Shown: positions 49,688 through 57,564 of the stretch, in pieces
Numbering within the stretch: position 1 is the stretch's first letter
How the letters are laid out: each line of letters begins with the position of its first letter
Program-made: the position numbers and the translations under genes
Notes under the pieces: model-generated
Told to the model about the DNA's origin: nothing
What the model saw: only the letters and a program-made list of their open reading frames with translations
Database searches by the model: none
Assembly: GCF_963360655.1 (NCBI RefSeq)
Contig: NZ_OY725712.1
Coordinates: forward strand, 1,116,001 to 1,180,000
Direction: 5' to 3'
Origin: Collinsella aerofaciens
GTDB taxonomy: Bacteria > Actinomycetota > Coriobacteriia > Coriobacteriales > Coriobacteriaceae
Length of the DNA: 64,000 bases

Positions 49688-50791
49688 CTAGATGCGGACC
49701 GGCATAACCAGGTACAGGTAGTTGATCTTGTCGTAGGACTTGAAGATGCCCGCCTGCGAGTAGCTCTTGAGCTCCAGCGTGATCTCCTTCTCCTTGGACA
49801 GGGCATTGAGGCAGCCGAAGATGTAGTGGTAGTTGAAGGCGATGGTGCCCGACTCGCCCTCGGCCTCGACATCGATCGTCTCCTGCGCAAGGTCCTGGTC
49901 ATTGGAAATGGAGGACAGGCCCATCTGCCCGTTCTCGACATCGATCTCGAACTTGACGGCGGGGTTGGCGCTCGCGATAACGGCCACGCGCTTGAGGGCG
50001 GCGTTAAAGGCGGCGACGTCAATCTTGACGCTCGTCACGCACGAATCGGGGATGAGCTGCTTGTAGTTGGGGTACACGCCCTCGATACGACGCGACACGT
50101 AGGTGGTGTTGCCGGCCTCAAAGACGACCTGGGTGTCGGTAGCCCCGATCATGATGGTCGCCTGGCTGGCCATGATGTTCAGTGCGTCGTTAAAGGCGTC
50201 AGCCGGAACGTTGAGCTCAAAGGAGCCCTCGAGGGTCGAGGTCTCGACCTGCGTATCGCACACGGCCAAGCGGAAGGAATCGGTCGCCACCAGGCGCACG
50301 GTGTTGTTCTCGACCTTCATGTGCACGCCGCCCAGGATGGGGCGAGCCTTGTCGGTCGAGGTGACGCGCCACACGCGGCCGACCATCTCGGACAAGATAT
50401 CGGTCGGCAGCTCCACGGCACTCTCGATGGCATAGGCCGGAAACTCAGGGAAGTCATTGGCATCGAGCGTGTTCAGGCGGAACGAGCTCTTCTCGCAACT
50501 GATCAGCACCTGGCGCTCGGACAGCTCAAAGGTGACCGGGGCATCGGGGAGAGTCTTGGTGATATTGGAGAGCATCTTACAGGGGATAACCATCTCGCCC
50601 TCTTCTTCGACATGCGCCGCGATGCGATGACGGATCGAGATGGTGTAGTTAGAGGTCTGGAATTCCAAGATGCCGTCTTGCGCCTTGACGAGCACGCCCG
50701 ACAGGATGGGAAGGGTGGATGCCGAAGCGACACCCTTCATAACGACGCCGATGGCTTGTGTAAGCGAGCTCTGGCTGACGGTGAACTTCAT
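49688..50791 (-). CDS. dnaN: DNA polymerase III beta clamp
   Basis: 367 residues, three clamp domains. MKFTVSQSSLTQAIGVVMKG at the N-terminus, AVCDTQVETS, and the terminal MPVRI that closes the protein-binding pocket. AAAGG precedes ATG 50791. It is followed by recF and dciA and preceded by the dnaA-dnaN gap with the probable unwinding site. Confidence 0.98.
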   Translation of the reverse strand: MKFTVSQSSLTQAIGVVMKGVASASTLPILSGVLVKAQDGILEFQTSNYTISIRHRIAAHVEEEGEMVIPCKMLSNITKTLPDAPVTFELSERQVLISCEKSSFRLNTLDANDFPEFPAYAIESAVELPTDILSEMVGRVWRVTSTDKARPILGGVHMKVENNTVRLVATDSFRLAVCDTQVETSTLEGSFELNVPADAFNDALNIMASQATIMIGATDTQVVFEAGNTTYVSRRIEGVYPNYKQLIPDSCVTSVKIDVAAFNAALKRVAVIASANPAVKFEIDVENGQMGLSSISNDQDLAQETIDVEAEGESGTIAFNYHYIFGCLNALSKEKEITLELKSYSQAGIFKSYDKINYLYLVMPVRI

Positions 50792-50800
50792 CTTTTAATA

Positions 50801-50865
50801 CCTTTCTATAGATATAAATATCTTAATAATAGTAATAGCACTGACGAAACTGTTGATTACTCACA
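50801..50865. other. oriC: Probable origin unwinding element: AT-rich stretch, DnaA-trios and box
   Basis: An AT-only-like run (50803-50823, TATAGATATAAATATC) adjoins five tandem triplets TAA TAA TAG TAA TAG (50824-50838), then a 12-base spacer and DnaA-box-like sites (TGTTGATTA 50851-50859, i.e. TAATCAACA on the minus strand, overlapped by TTACTCACA 50857-50865). Read on the minus strand the order is box, spacer, CTATTACTATTATTA, AT-rich, as described for the B. subtilis basal unwinding system. Confidence 0.65.
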
Positions 50866-50923
50866 AAGACGCAGGTCAGACCCAGAAAGAGAATCGACAG
50901 CAACCTGTGTGCAACAGGGGTGG

Positions 50924-51016
50924 TTTTCCACGTTCAAAACCTGCGCAAAACTTTTCATCACCGCGGATTGGGTTTTAGACACCTTATGCCCGTGGTTTCG
51001 ACAAGTTTTCAACAGG
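50924..51016. other. DnaA-box-like sites downstream of dnaA
   Basis: TTTTCCACG (50924-50932) and the 21-mer TTTCGACAAGTTTTCAACAGG (as two parts, TTTCGACAAG 50996-51005 and TTTTCAACAGG 51006-51016). The latter resembles 54186-54205 on the far side of dnaA. TTTTCAACA differs from the E. coli box TTATCCACA at two positions. Confidence 0.55.
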
Positions 51017-51029
51017 TGTCTCTATTTCC

Positions 51030-52754
51030 CTACGAGCGTAGTGTAATTTTATCGCGCAGCGACTTGAGGTCTTCGGTGACGGTGCGGTCTTCCTGGATCA
51101 TCTTCTGGACCTTTTTGTAACTCGTGCTGACGGTCGAGTGGTTGCGGTTGCCAAATTCGGCGCCTACCGCCGTGGTCGTCATCTCGCACATTTCGATGGC
51201 CAGGTAGATAGCGATATGGCGTGCTTTGGCGATATTGGCGTTGCGACGCGGGCCGATGAGCTCCTCGTGCGTCACGCCGTACTGCTCTTCGATGACGGAC
51301 TGAACCGTTTGCACGTTGATCTTTTTGGCCGATGTGTCGAAGTACTGGCTGGCGATGGCGTCGATATCGTCAAAGGTGAGCTCCCCGCCCTCGCGCTCGC
51401 GGTCGCCCGCCTCGCCGGCGCAGCGCTCGCAGAAGCTCTCGAGTTCGCGGATGTTGGTGCCCGACACCTCTGCCATGTGCTTAAAGTGCTCATCGGTCAG
51501 GTGCCCGCCGTCGCCCCCGTAGGCCGCCAACAGTGAGTCGTCGCCTGCCTCGGGAGCGGCGACGATGGTGTTCTCGTAATAGCGCTGCAAGATCTTGTAT
51601 TTCATCTCGTAGCTGGGCTCTGCGACCAGGCAGAGCATGCCGGCGTTGAAGCGGCTGGTCAGGCGCTCGTCCATGCTCAGGTCCTTGGGGGCGCGGTCTG
51701 CCGCGATGACGACCTTCTTGTTGTTGCGGATGAACTCGTCCATGAGCTGGAAAAAGTAGTCCACGCTCGCGCGCTTGCCGATGATGTTTTGGATGTCATC
51801 GATGATGAGCACGTCCACGCCGTGGTACGCCTGCATGATGGGGGCGTTGCTCTTCTTTTGGCGGTCGAACTCGGTCATCAGGTCGTCCAGATATGCCTGG
51901 GAGTTGGCATACTTGACCTTGATCTCGGGCGACTTCTCGGCGAGCTCGTTTTTGATGGCAAGCAGCAGGTGCGTCTTGCCCAGGCCCGATTTGCCGTAGA
52001 TAAACAGTGATGTGCATGTGCCGCGCTCGTCCGCGAGGGCGGCAAACTTGAGTGCCGAGCGATAGGCATGGCTGTTCTCGGGGCCGTAGACAAAGTTCTC
52101 AAAGGTAAATTTTGAGTTCGCGGCGAGCGGGGCTCCATCCGTATTCTGCTCGGCCGGCACGGTCGGTGCTGGCATGGGCGAAGCGGGGGTCGCAGCTTGC
52201 GTGGATTTAGTCGGCGCTCCGCCCTTCATCTGGTTCATCATGCGACGAAAATCGTCGGCCGAGAGCGTGTTCTTGATTGCAATGCCCGAATCCGCGCCCG
52301 CCGCTGCGTCGTGAGCGATGGGCATGTGCGTGACGGGTGCGTTCGTTGACGTCGCTACCGCGGTCGGCAACGGCGCCATGGTTTCACGGGAAACATCGCT
52401 GTGCTGGTGCTCGATTGTCGGCACGTCGCCTGCGGAGGCCGGCACCGCCGGGGAAGCAGCGGGAGCCGTGGCGGGCGCCGTCGCGGCAGCGGATTCCGTC
52501 GCGGCGCCTTGCGGTGCCACGATGTCGAGCGCAATCGGCGCAAAGGCGATTTCTTCTAGATAGGCCTCAATAGTCGGCTGATGCTTTTTGAGCTGCGCGA
52601 TGGCAAAGCGCGAGGGGGCCTCGATCGTGAGCGTATCTTCGGTCAGGCTTATGGCGCGCGATTGCCCCAGCATGTTGATGAGGCGTGCATCTTGGCCGTC
52701 GCGCTGACAAAAGGCGATGGCATCCCCCAGGATGATGCTTGCTTCCTCGTCCAC
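51030..52754 (-). CDS. dnaA: Chromosomal replication initiator DnaA, GTG start
   Basis: 574 residues, longer than most because of domain II. Domain I (1-75), an Ala/Pro/Thr-rich domain II (about 80-210), AAA+ domain III from NSKFTFENFVYGPENSHAY with Walker A FIYGKSGLGKTH (K260) and Walker B VLIIDDIQNI, and domain IV ending with FGNRNHSTVSTSYKKVQ, the box-binding signature. The start is GTG 52754 after GGGAGAG. The upstream gene ends 15 bases away on the same strand. A parS-like sequence lies in the part coding for VSRET of domain II. Confidence 0.97.
   Translation of the reverse strand: MDEEASIILGDAIAFCQRDGQDARLINMLGQSRAISLTEDTLTIEAPSRFAIAQLKKHQPTIEAYLEEIAFAPIALDIVAPQGAATESAAATAPATAPAASPAVPASAGDVPTIEHQHSDVSRETMAPLPTAVATSTNAPVTHMPIAHDAAAGADSGIAIKNTLSADDFRRMMNQMKGGAPTKSTQAATPASPMPAPTVPAEQNTDGAPLAANSKFTFENFVYGPENSHAYRSALKFAALADERGTCTSLFIYGKSGLGKTHLLLAIKNELAEKSPEIKVKYANSQAYLDDLMTEFDRQKKSNAPIMQAYHGVDVLIIDDIQNIIGKRASVDYFFQLMDEFIRNNKKVVIAADRAPKDLSMDERLTSRFNAGMLCLVAEPSYEMKYKILQRYYENTIVAAPEAGDDSLLAAYGGDGGHLTDEHFKHMAEVSGTNIRELESFCERCAGEAGDREREGGELTFDDIDAIASQYFDTSAKKINVQTVQSVIEEQYGVTHEELIGPRRNANIAKARHIAIYLAIEMCEMTTTAVGAEFGNRNHSTVSTSYKKVQKMIQEDRTVTEDLKSLRDKITLRS
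52380..52395 (+). other. parS-like sequence inside dnaA
   Basis: GGTTTCACGGGAAACA differs from the parS consensus TGTTTCACGTGAAACA at two positions. It falls in the variable domain II coding region. Confidence 0.4.
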
Positions 52755-52769
52755 TGTCTCTCCCGTTCT

Positions 52770-54122
52770 TTAGCTCTGAGCTCGCACGCGAGCGGCGCCG
52801 AGTTCGGTCAGATGGTATTTCTGGCCATGCTTGATGACCAAGCCGGCCTGCGCCAAGTCATTGAGCGTGCGTGACCAAGTGGGGGCCGAGTTTCCAAACG
52901 CCCTCGCCAGATCGGTTGCACCGCACGCTTGATTTTGCGCCAGATAGCCCAGCGCGGCGTTGCCGCGGTCGCTTACGAACACGTCCGGTTGTGGCTGCGC
53001 ATACTGATTTGCTGCATTAGGATACATCATTTGAGCTGCTGGTTGTTGAGAACTCTGCATCGGTGGCATTTGCTGTTGAAAACTTTGAGGCCACTGTTGG
53101 TAAGGCTGCGGAGGCATCTGCTGGGCCCAAGGGCTGTACTGCTGCTGCGGCATCTGCTGGTACGGCTGCTGATATCCCTGCTGGTACTGCTGCGGGAACT
53201 GCTGGCCATACCCCAGTGGCGGCATCTGCTGATATGGATATCCCTGTTGGTACGGCTGATAGCCCATTTGCTGGCCACCCGGTGCCCCCGTCGCCTGCTG
53301 CATTGCTGCTGCATCCTGATCCGCCAGCGGCACGGTCTCTGGCATGTTTGGCGGCATCGACATCGATGTCGCCTGGGGCTCTTGTGTAGGAAGCATTCCG
53401 GGATGCTGCATCTGCCCCACGGGGGGCTGCATCTGCTGCGTTGCCATGGGCTGCTGCGCAAAAGCTCCCGGCAGGGGATATGTGGGCTGCTCCGTCTCGG
53501 GCCGCACGGAAGCACCGCGTCCGCCGGCGCGCTCGATTTCCTGCACGCGTTTAGGGTCCAGGCTTACCGTAACCACGGTGCCGTTGCCCATGTTGTCCTC
53601 GATGGATACGGCACCGCCGGCGTTTTCCAAATACTCCTGCACCATGGGAAACCCTGCTCCGGTTCCACGGATATAGCGCTTCATCTTGCTGTTTGCGCTG
53701 GTAACGCCAAAGTCGAAAGCACGTTCCTTGTCGTCGATGCCGGGTCCTTGGTCAGCAAAGCGGATGGTGTCTCCGCCGTCCAGAATCGAGATGATGGGCT
53801 CGGCAAAGTGTGCGTGGATAAAGTTTTCGACAATCTCGCGGATGACCATGAGCGAGATATGGCCACCTTGTTCTTTCATGCACTGGTAGACGGTGTTGGT
53901 CGTCTCTTCCAAATACGTGCGGACATCTTGCGGATCAATGACGATCACCCGCGGTGTCGACAGCATGTCGTCATAGACGGCGATGCGCGCGGCGTACATG
54001 GCTTTTGGCGCCTGCGTGGTCGTCTGCTCGCCTTCCGCACGCTCTTCGCGCACGCCGGTGATGTGCTCGTTGTCGGGTGCCGGGTCTCCGGAATCGACCA
54101 TGGTGTAAAAGTCGTCAGACAT
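52770..54122 (-). CDS. GHKL ATPase with Gln/Pro-rich linker and winged helix, upstream of dnaA
   Basis: 450 residues. An ATP-binding domain (about 85-190) has the GHKL boxes: N-box IREIVENFIHA (N100), G1 DQGPGID (124-130), G2 RGTGAGF (152-158) and GNGTVVTVSL. No phospho-accepting His helix is seen. Residues about 205-380 are Gln, Pro, Met, Tyr and Gly rich, with repeated PYQQ/GYQQ units, probably disordered. A winged-helix-like domain follows (387-445: LARAFGNSAPTWSRTLNDL). It lies directly before dnaA (15 bases) and after an origin-like gap. A role in controlling initiation is inferred; no family name comes to mind. The ribosome binding site is weak. Confidence 0.75.
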   Translation of the reverse strand: MSDDFYTMVDSGDPAPDNEHITGVREERAEGEQTTTQAPKAMYAARIAVYDDMLSTPRVIVIDPQDVRTYLEETTNTVYQCMKEQGGHISLMVIREIVENFIHAHFAEPIISILDGGDTIRFADQGPGIDDKERAFDFGVTSANSKMKRYIRGTGAGFPMVQEYLENAGGAVSIEDNMGNGTVVTVSLDPKRVQEIERAGGRGASVRPETEQPTYPLPGAFAQQPMATQQMQPPVGQMQHPGMLPTQEPQATSMSMPPNMPETVPLADQDAAAMQQATGAPGGQQMGYQPYQQGYPYQQMPPLGYGQQFPQQYQQGYQQPYQQMPQQQYSPWAQQMPPQPYQQWPQSFQQQMPPMQSSQQPAAQMMYPNAANQYAQPQPDVFVSDRGNAALGYLAQNQACGATDLARAFGNSAPTWSRTLNDLAQAGLVIKHGQKYHLTELGAARVRAQS

Positions 54123-54185
54123 GCCGCTCGCAATCTTTCAAAAGGTTTCGAACAAATAGTAGCTCACCGTGCAACGTTTCTCATC

Positions 54186-54268
54186 TTTCGACAACTTTTC
54201 AAAACTTGTTGAAAACTTTGGAAAACGGGCGAAAAGTTCTCAACATTGCCAACATGACCTGTTGAAAA
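54186..54268. other. Second DnaA-box-like cluster, between the GHKL gene and rpmH
   Basis: Box-like words are packed here: TTTCGACAAC (54186-54195), TGTTGAAAA (54207-54215), TTCTCAACA (54237-54245), TGTTGAAAA (54260-54268). The first 20 bases match the site at 50996 in 17 positions. The strand switch of gene direction is here, as expected for the left part of a bipartite origin. Confidence 0.55.
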
Positions 54269-54365
54269 CTCGATGAAATATCGTGAAAGGTTGCCATGAG
54301 GCGCAAATTTCGGTTGTGCTTATGGGGGAACCGTGTGAACTGCGCAACCTTTTACCTTTGATTTC

Positions 54366-54395
54366 TTGACATTTGAACATTGATTTCCCTACAAT
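54366..54395 (+). promoter_or_regulatory. rpmH promoter
   Basis: TTGACA (54366-54371), 18 bases, TACAAT (54390-54395). One of the best promoters in the window. Confidence 0.85.
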
Positions 54396-54467
54396 CTTCA
54401 AGCTCACGTGTCTATATCTGCGTCCGCGTCCCCGCGGACACTCGAAATGCAGCAGGAGGAACTTAAG

Positions 54468-54602
54468 ATGAAGCGTACGTATCAGCCTAATAAGCGTAAG
54501 CGTGCCAAGACCCATGGCTTCCGTGCCCGTATGGCCACTAAGGGTGGTCGTGCCGTGCTCGCCCGTCGTCGCGCCAAGGGCCGCAAGCGTCTCACTGTCT
54601 AG
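54468..54602 (+). CDS. rpmH: 50S ribosomal protein bL34
   Basis: 44 residues, [20 protein letters not shown] to KRLTV, the complete L34. AGGAGGAA precedes ATG 54468. The first gene rightwards from the origin, followed by rnpA 20 bases on. Confidence 0.97.
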   Translation: MKRTYQPNKRKRAKTHGFRARMATKGGRAVLARRRAKGRKRLTV

Positions 54603-54622
54603 CAGCGATACACACATCTCGC

Positions 54623-54961
54623 ATGAAGACTATTAAGTCTCGGCAAGATTTCGAGCATGTGTTCAGTCAGGGGCGTCGTTTCAATCACCCTCTGATTCGA
54701 ATGACCATATGTGAATCGGTTGGCGAAGGCGACTCCGGAAGGGTCGCCTTCGTTGGTGCTAAGCGACTCGGTTGTGCCGTCGTGCGCAACCGATCTAAGC
54801 GTGTGATGCGCGAGGCCGCCCGCAGCTGCGGATTTCCCGTTGCGGGTTATGACATCATCTTGTTTGCAACTCCCAAGACGAGGGTTTCCTCGCCGCAGGA
54901 GATGGACAAGGCGTTGCGTTCGCTTATGAAGCGCGCCGGCGTTGCCGGGGAGGAGCGATGA
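54623..54961 (+). CDS. rnpA: Ribonuclease P protein component
   Basis: 112 residues. The RNase P protein core: basic N-terminus, [25 protein letters not shown] (the conserved RNR helix). It helps RNase P RNA mature tRNA 5' ends. The stop overlaps the start of yidD by 4 bases. Confidence 0.94.
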   Translation: MKTIKSRQDFEHVFSQGRRFNHPLIRMTICESVGEGDSGRVAFVGAKRLGCAVVRNRSKRVMREAARSCGFPVAGYDIILFATPKTRVSSPQEMDKALRSLMKRAGVAGEER

Positions 54962-55182
54962 GCAATCACGTTTTGCGACGTGTTGCCATCGCTCCTATTC
55001 GCATATATCAACAGGTTATTTCGCCCTTATTGCCTGACGCCTGCATTTATTACCCAACGTGCTCGCAATACGCCATCCAGGCGATTGAGAAGCACGGTGT
55101 TTTGAGAGGCTGCTGGCTTGCCGTGAGGCGCATCGCTCGTTGCAATCCCCTGCACGTCGGCGGTTATGACCCTGTGCCCTAG
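54958..55182 (+). CDS. yidD: Membrane protein insertion efficiency factor YidD
   Basis: 74 residues. [18 protein letters not shown], the conserved [10 protein letters not shown]-like segment [11 protein letters not shown] and [14 protein letters not shown] at the end. It assists YidC. Start overlaps the rnpA stop. Confidence 0.95.
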   Translation: MSNHVLRRVAIAPIRIYQQVISPLLPDACIYYPTCSQYAIQAIEKHGVLRGCWLAVRRIARCNPLHVGGYDPVP

Positions 55183-55211
55183 CGGGCACTCGCTATCGGA
55201 GGAAAACTTAC

Positions 55212-55982
55212 ATGTGGGATTGGATCGTTAACATCCTTTTCGAGCTGCTCAAGCTCATCCAGACCTTTGCGGTCGACTGGGGCCTGTCCATCATCATCCT
55301 GGTGGTCATCATCCGTCTGCTGCTGACGCCGCTCATGCTCAAGTCGACCAAGTCGACGGCTCGCATGCAGGTGCTGCAGCCCAAGATGCTCGAGATCCAG
55401 GAGCGCTATGCCGACGATCCCCAGCGTCAGGCCGAGGAGATGCAGAAGTTCTACAGCGAGAACAAGTTCAACCCCATGGCTGGCTGTCTGCCGCTGCTGA
55501 TTCAGATGCCTATCCTGTTCGCCCTGTTTACATTGCTGCGCAACCTGCCGCAGTACTTTAACGACGGCACGTTCTCGTTCTTCAACATCCTGCCCGACCT
55601 GACCACCACGCCGAGTGCTTCCTTTGCCGATGGCTTTATGGTTGCACTGCCTGCGCTGGTTTGCCTGATCCTGTTCGCCGTTCTGACCCTGATTCCGCAG
55701 CTCTATATGTCGCGCAACCAGACCGGCCAGCAGGCTCAGAGCATGCGTATGATGGCCGTTGTCATGACGGTCATGATGCTTTGGATGGGCTGGAGCCTTC
55801 CCGTTGGTGTTCTGCTGTACTACGACGTCTCGTCTGCTTGGCAGGTTATCCAGCAGATTTTTGTGACGCAGAAGGTCATCGACAAGGCGAAGGCCGATGA
55901 GGAGGAGCGTCTTAAGAACGCTCCGCTGCAGGTTGAGGTCACTCGTCGAGAGAAGAAGCCGCGCCCGCACAAGAAGAAGTAG
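55212..55982 (+). CDS. yidC: Membrane insertase YidC (short Gram-positive form)
   Basis: 256 residues with five membrane segments and the conserved Arg-containing groove (IIRLLLTPLMLKSTKS). No long periplasmic domain, so it is the SpoIIIJ/Oxa1 type. The second conserved region is NPMAGCLPLLIQMPILFALF. The C-terminus is basic. RBS GGAGG precedes ATG 55212. It inserts membrane proteins alone or with Sec. Confidence 0.95.
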   Translation: MWDWIVNILFELLKLIQTFAVDWGLSIIILVVIIRLLLTPLMLKSTKSTARMQVLQPKMLEIQERYADDPQRQAEEMQKFYSENKFNPMAGCLPLLIQMPILFALFTLLRNLPQYFNDGTFSFFNILPDLTTTPSASFADGFMVALPALVCLILFAVLTLIPQLYMSRNQTGQQAQSMRMMAVVMTVMMLWMGWSLPVGVLLYYDVSSAWQVIQQIFVTQKVIDKAKADEEERLKNAPLQVEVTRREKKPRPHKKK

Positions 55983-56026
55983 TGGGATATCAATCTTATT
56001 TAGGTACCTAACTTTTGGAGTACGTT

Positions 56027-56596
56027 ATGTCTGAAGAGATCATCGAGGATATGCTTGAGGAGGTTGCCCCGCAGGTCGCGGGCGATTATCCCGAGATTGC
56101 ACAGCGCTACAAGGCTGGTGAAGAGCTGACCGATGAGGAGCTCGACACCATTGCCGATGTTGCTATTTCCATCCTGCGTTCCATCCTTTCGCACTTCGAT
56201 GCCGCCAACTCTCCTATCGATGAGTATGAGGGCGACGAAGGTGAGCTGATTTTGGATGTAACGGCTCCCGACCTTGCTGTTCTCATTGGCCGTCATGGTC
56301 GCACCCTTGATGCCCTTCAGGTTATGTTCTCTTTGCTGGTGAGCCGCAAACTTGGCTTTAGGTATCCGGTTGTAGTGGACGTCGAGGGATACAAGAGCCG
56401 CCGTCAGGACAAGGTTGCCTCCATGGCTCAGTCTGCTGCCGAGCGTGCCATTCGCACTCATAAGAGTGTTTCGCTTCCGCCCATGAATGCCTACGAGCGT
56501 CGACTGGTTCACATTGCACTTCGTGGCAATGATGCCGTCGATACTCATTCTGAGGGTTCTGACCCTGATCGCCATGTGGTGATTGTTGCTCGATAA
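56027..56596 (+). CDS. jag: Jag/KhpB-type KH-R3H RNA-binding protein
   Basis: 189 residues from ATG 56027 (GGAG 7-10 bases upstream). An acidic helical N-terminus replaces a typical Jag-N domain; the KH domain shows the GxxG loop in IGRHGRTLDALQ, and the R3H motif is in NAYERRLVHIAL. It follows yidC as in many Gram-positives, where it affects cell-wall synthesis and division through RNA binding. Confidence 0.9.
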   Translation: MSEEIIEDMLEEVAPQVAGDYPEIAQRYKAGEELTDEELDTIADVAISILRSILSHFDAANSPIDEYEGDEGELILDVTAPDLAVLIGRHGRTLDALQVMFSLLVSRKLGFRYPVVVDVEGYKSRRQDKVASMAQSAAERAIRTHKSVSLPPMNAYERRLVHIALRGNDAVDTHSEGSDPDRHVVIVAR

Positions 56597-56614
56597 TCTA
56601 CTCGAGTTTATGCT

Positions 56615-56646
56615 AAGGGGACGTGGTTTCCACGTCCCCTTTTTTT
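56615..56646 (+). terminator. Terminator after jag
   Basis: AAGGGGACGTGG (56615-56626) pairs exactly with CCACGTCCCCTT (56630-56641) with a 3-base loop and a T-run. Confidence 0.92.
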
Positions 56647-56692
56647 GTCAAAAGTTCTCGATACGCTGATTTTTGTCAGAAAGGAGCTTTCG

Positions 56693-57430
56693 TTGTTAGT
56701 ACTTACTGATCAGCAAGCTGACGAGATGTTGAGTCGTCTAGCTTTCTATTGCAAAGAGTATTCCTTGAGCGTAACTGATGTTGAGCTGAGGAAATGTATT
56801 CAGCATTTGGATTTGGTTCTAGAAACAAATAAGACAACCAATCTCACCCGTATTCTTAACGTAGAAGATGCTGCAGTACTTCATATCCTCGACTCACTTG
56901 TTTTGCTCCCCTATATCAACAAGGCTCCTGAGGGAGCTTTGCTCGATATGGGAACAGGTGCGGGCTTCCCTGGTATTCCATTAACCATAACCACGCATCG
57001 TAAAGCTACTTATATTGACTCTGTTGGCAAGAAGGTTGATGCGGTAAATTCCTTTGTCCATGCTCTTGGATTGAAACATGCCCATGCGGTTCATGATCGT
57101 CTTGAAGAATATGCTCGGAGCCATAAGAAGCAGTTCTCTGTTGTAACCGCCCGCGCACTGGCCCCTCTACCGATTCTTGTTGAGTATGCGGCTCCGTATC
57201 TGAAGGATGGAGGTCTATTTGTTATAACCAAGGGCAATCCTTCGGATGAGGAGCTTGCTTCCGGCATGTCAGCAGCTAAGATTTGCGGCTTCACTTTGCT
57301 TCTGAATGACGCAATTGATTTGCCTGAAGGCTTGGGTCACAGGGAGTTCATTGTTCTTAAGAAGAGTCATCCAGCATCTGTCTCATTGCCTCGTGCAAAT
57401 GGCGTGGCAAAGAAGAATCCGCTTGCCTAG
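56693..57430 (+). CDS. rsmG: 16S rRNA m7G527 methyltransferase, TTG start
   Basis: 245 residues. LTDQQADEMLSRLAFYCKEY, then the SAM fold LLDMGTGAGFPGIPL and VTARALAPLP are typical of RsmG/GidB. The start is TTG 56693, 6 bases after AAAGGAG. Its codon use is clearly AT-richer than the genes on either side of this block. Directly upstream of parS and parA. Confidence 0.94.
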   Translation: MLVLTDQQADEMLSRLAFYCKEYSLSVTDVELRKCIQHLDLVLETNKTTNLTRILNVEDAAVLHILDSLVLLPYINKAPEGALLDMGTGAGFPGIPLTITTHRKATYIDSVGKKVDAVNSFVHALGLKHAHAVHDRLEEYARSHKKQFSVVTARALAPLPILVEYAAPYLKDGGLFVITKGNPSDEELASGMSAAKICGFTLLLNDAIDLPEGLGHREFIVLKKSHPASVSLPRANGVAKKNPLA

Positions 57431-57431
57431 A

Positions 57432-57447
57432 TGTTTCACGTGAAACA
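57432..57447 (+). other. parS site 1
   Basis: Perfect TGTTTCACGTGAAACA, two bases after the rsmG stop. Confidence 0.97.
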
Positions 57448-57470
57448 TAATGGATACTAACAACTTGCAG

Positions 57471-57486
57471 TGTTTCACGTGAAACA
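57471..57486 (+). other. parS site 2
   Basis: Perfect TGTTTCACGTGAAACA, 39 bases from site 1. Confidence 0.97.
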
Positions 57487-57509
57487 TGGCGGTTGATATC
57501 GATTCGGAA

Positions 57510-57525
57510 TGTTTCACGTGAAACA
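57510..57525 (+). other. parS site 3
   Basis: Perfect TGTTTCACGTGAAACA, again 39 bases from site 2. The equal spacing may matter for ParB loading. Confidence 0.97.
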
Positions 57526-57564
57526 TCCTCCGTTTGACAGCTTTAATACACACCAGGAGGGACC

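Noticed and set aside
57432-57525. The three 16-mers as a short tandem repeat or operator array
   Set aside because: They are exact parS sites next to parAB, which fully explains them.
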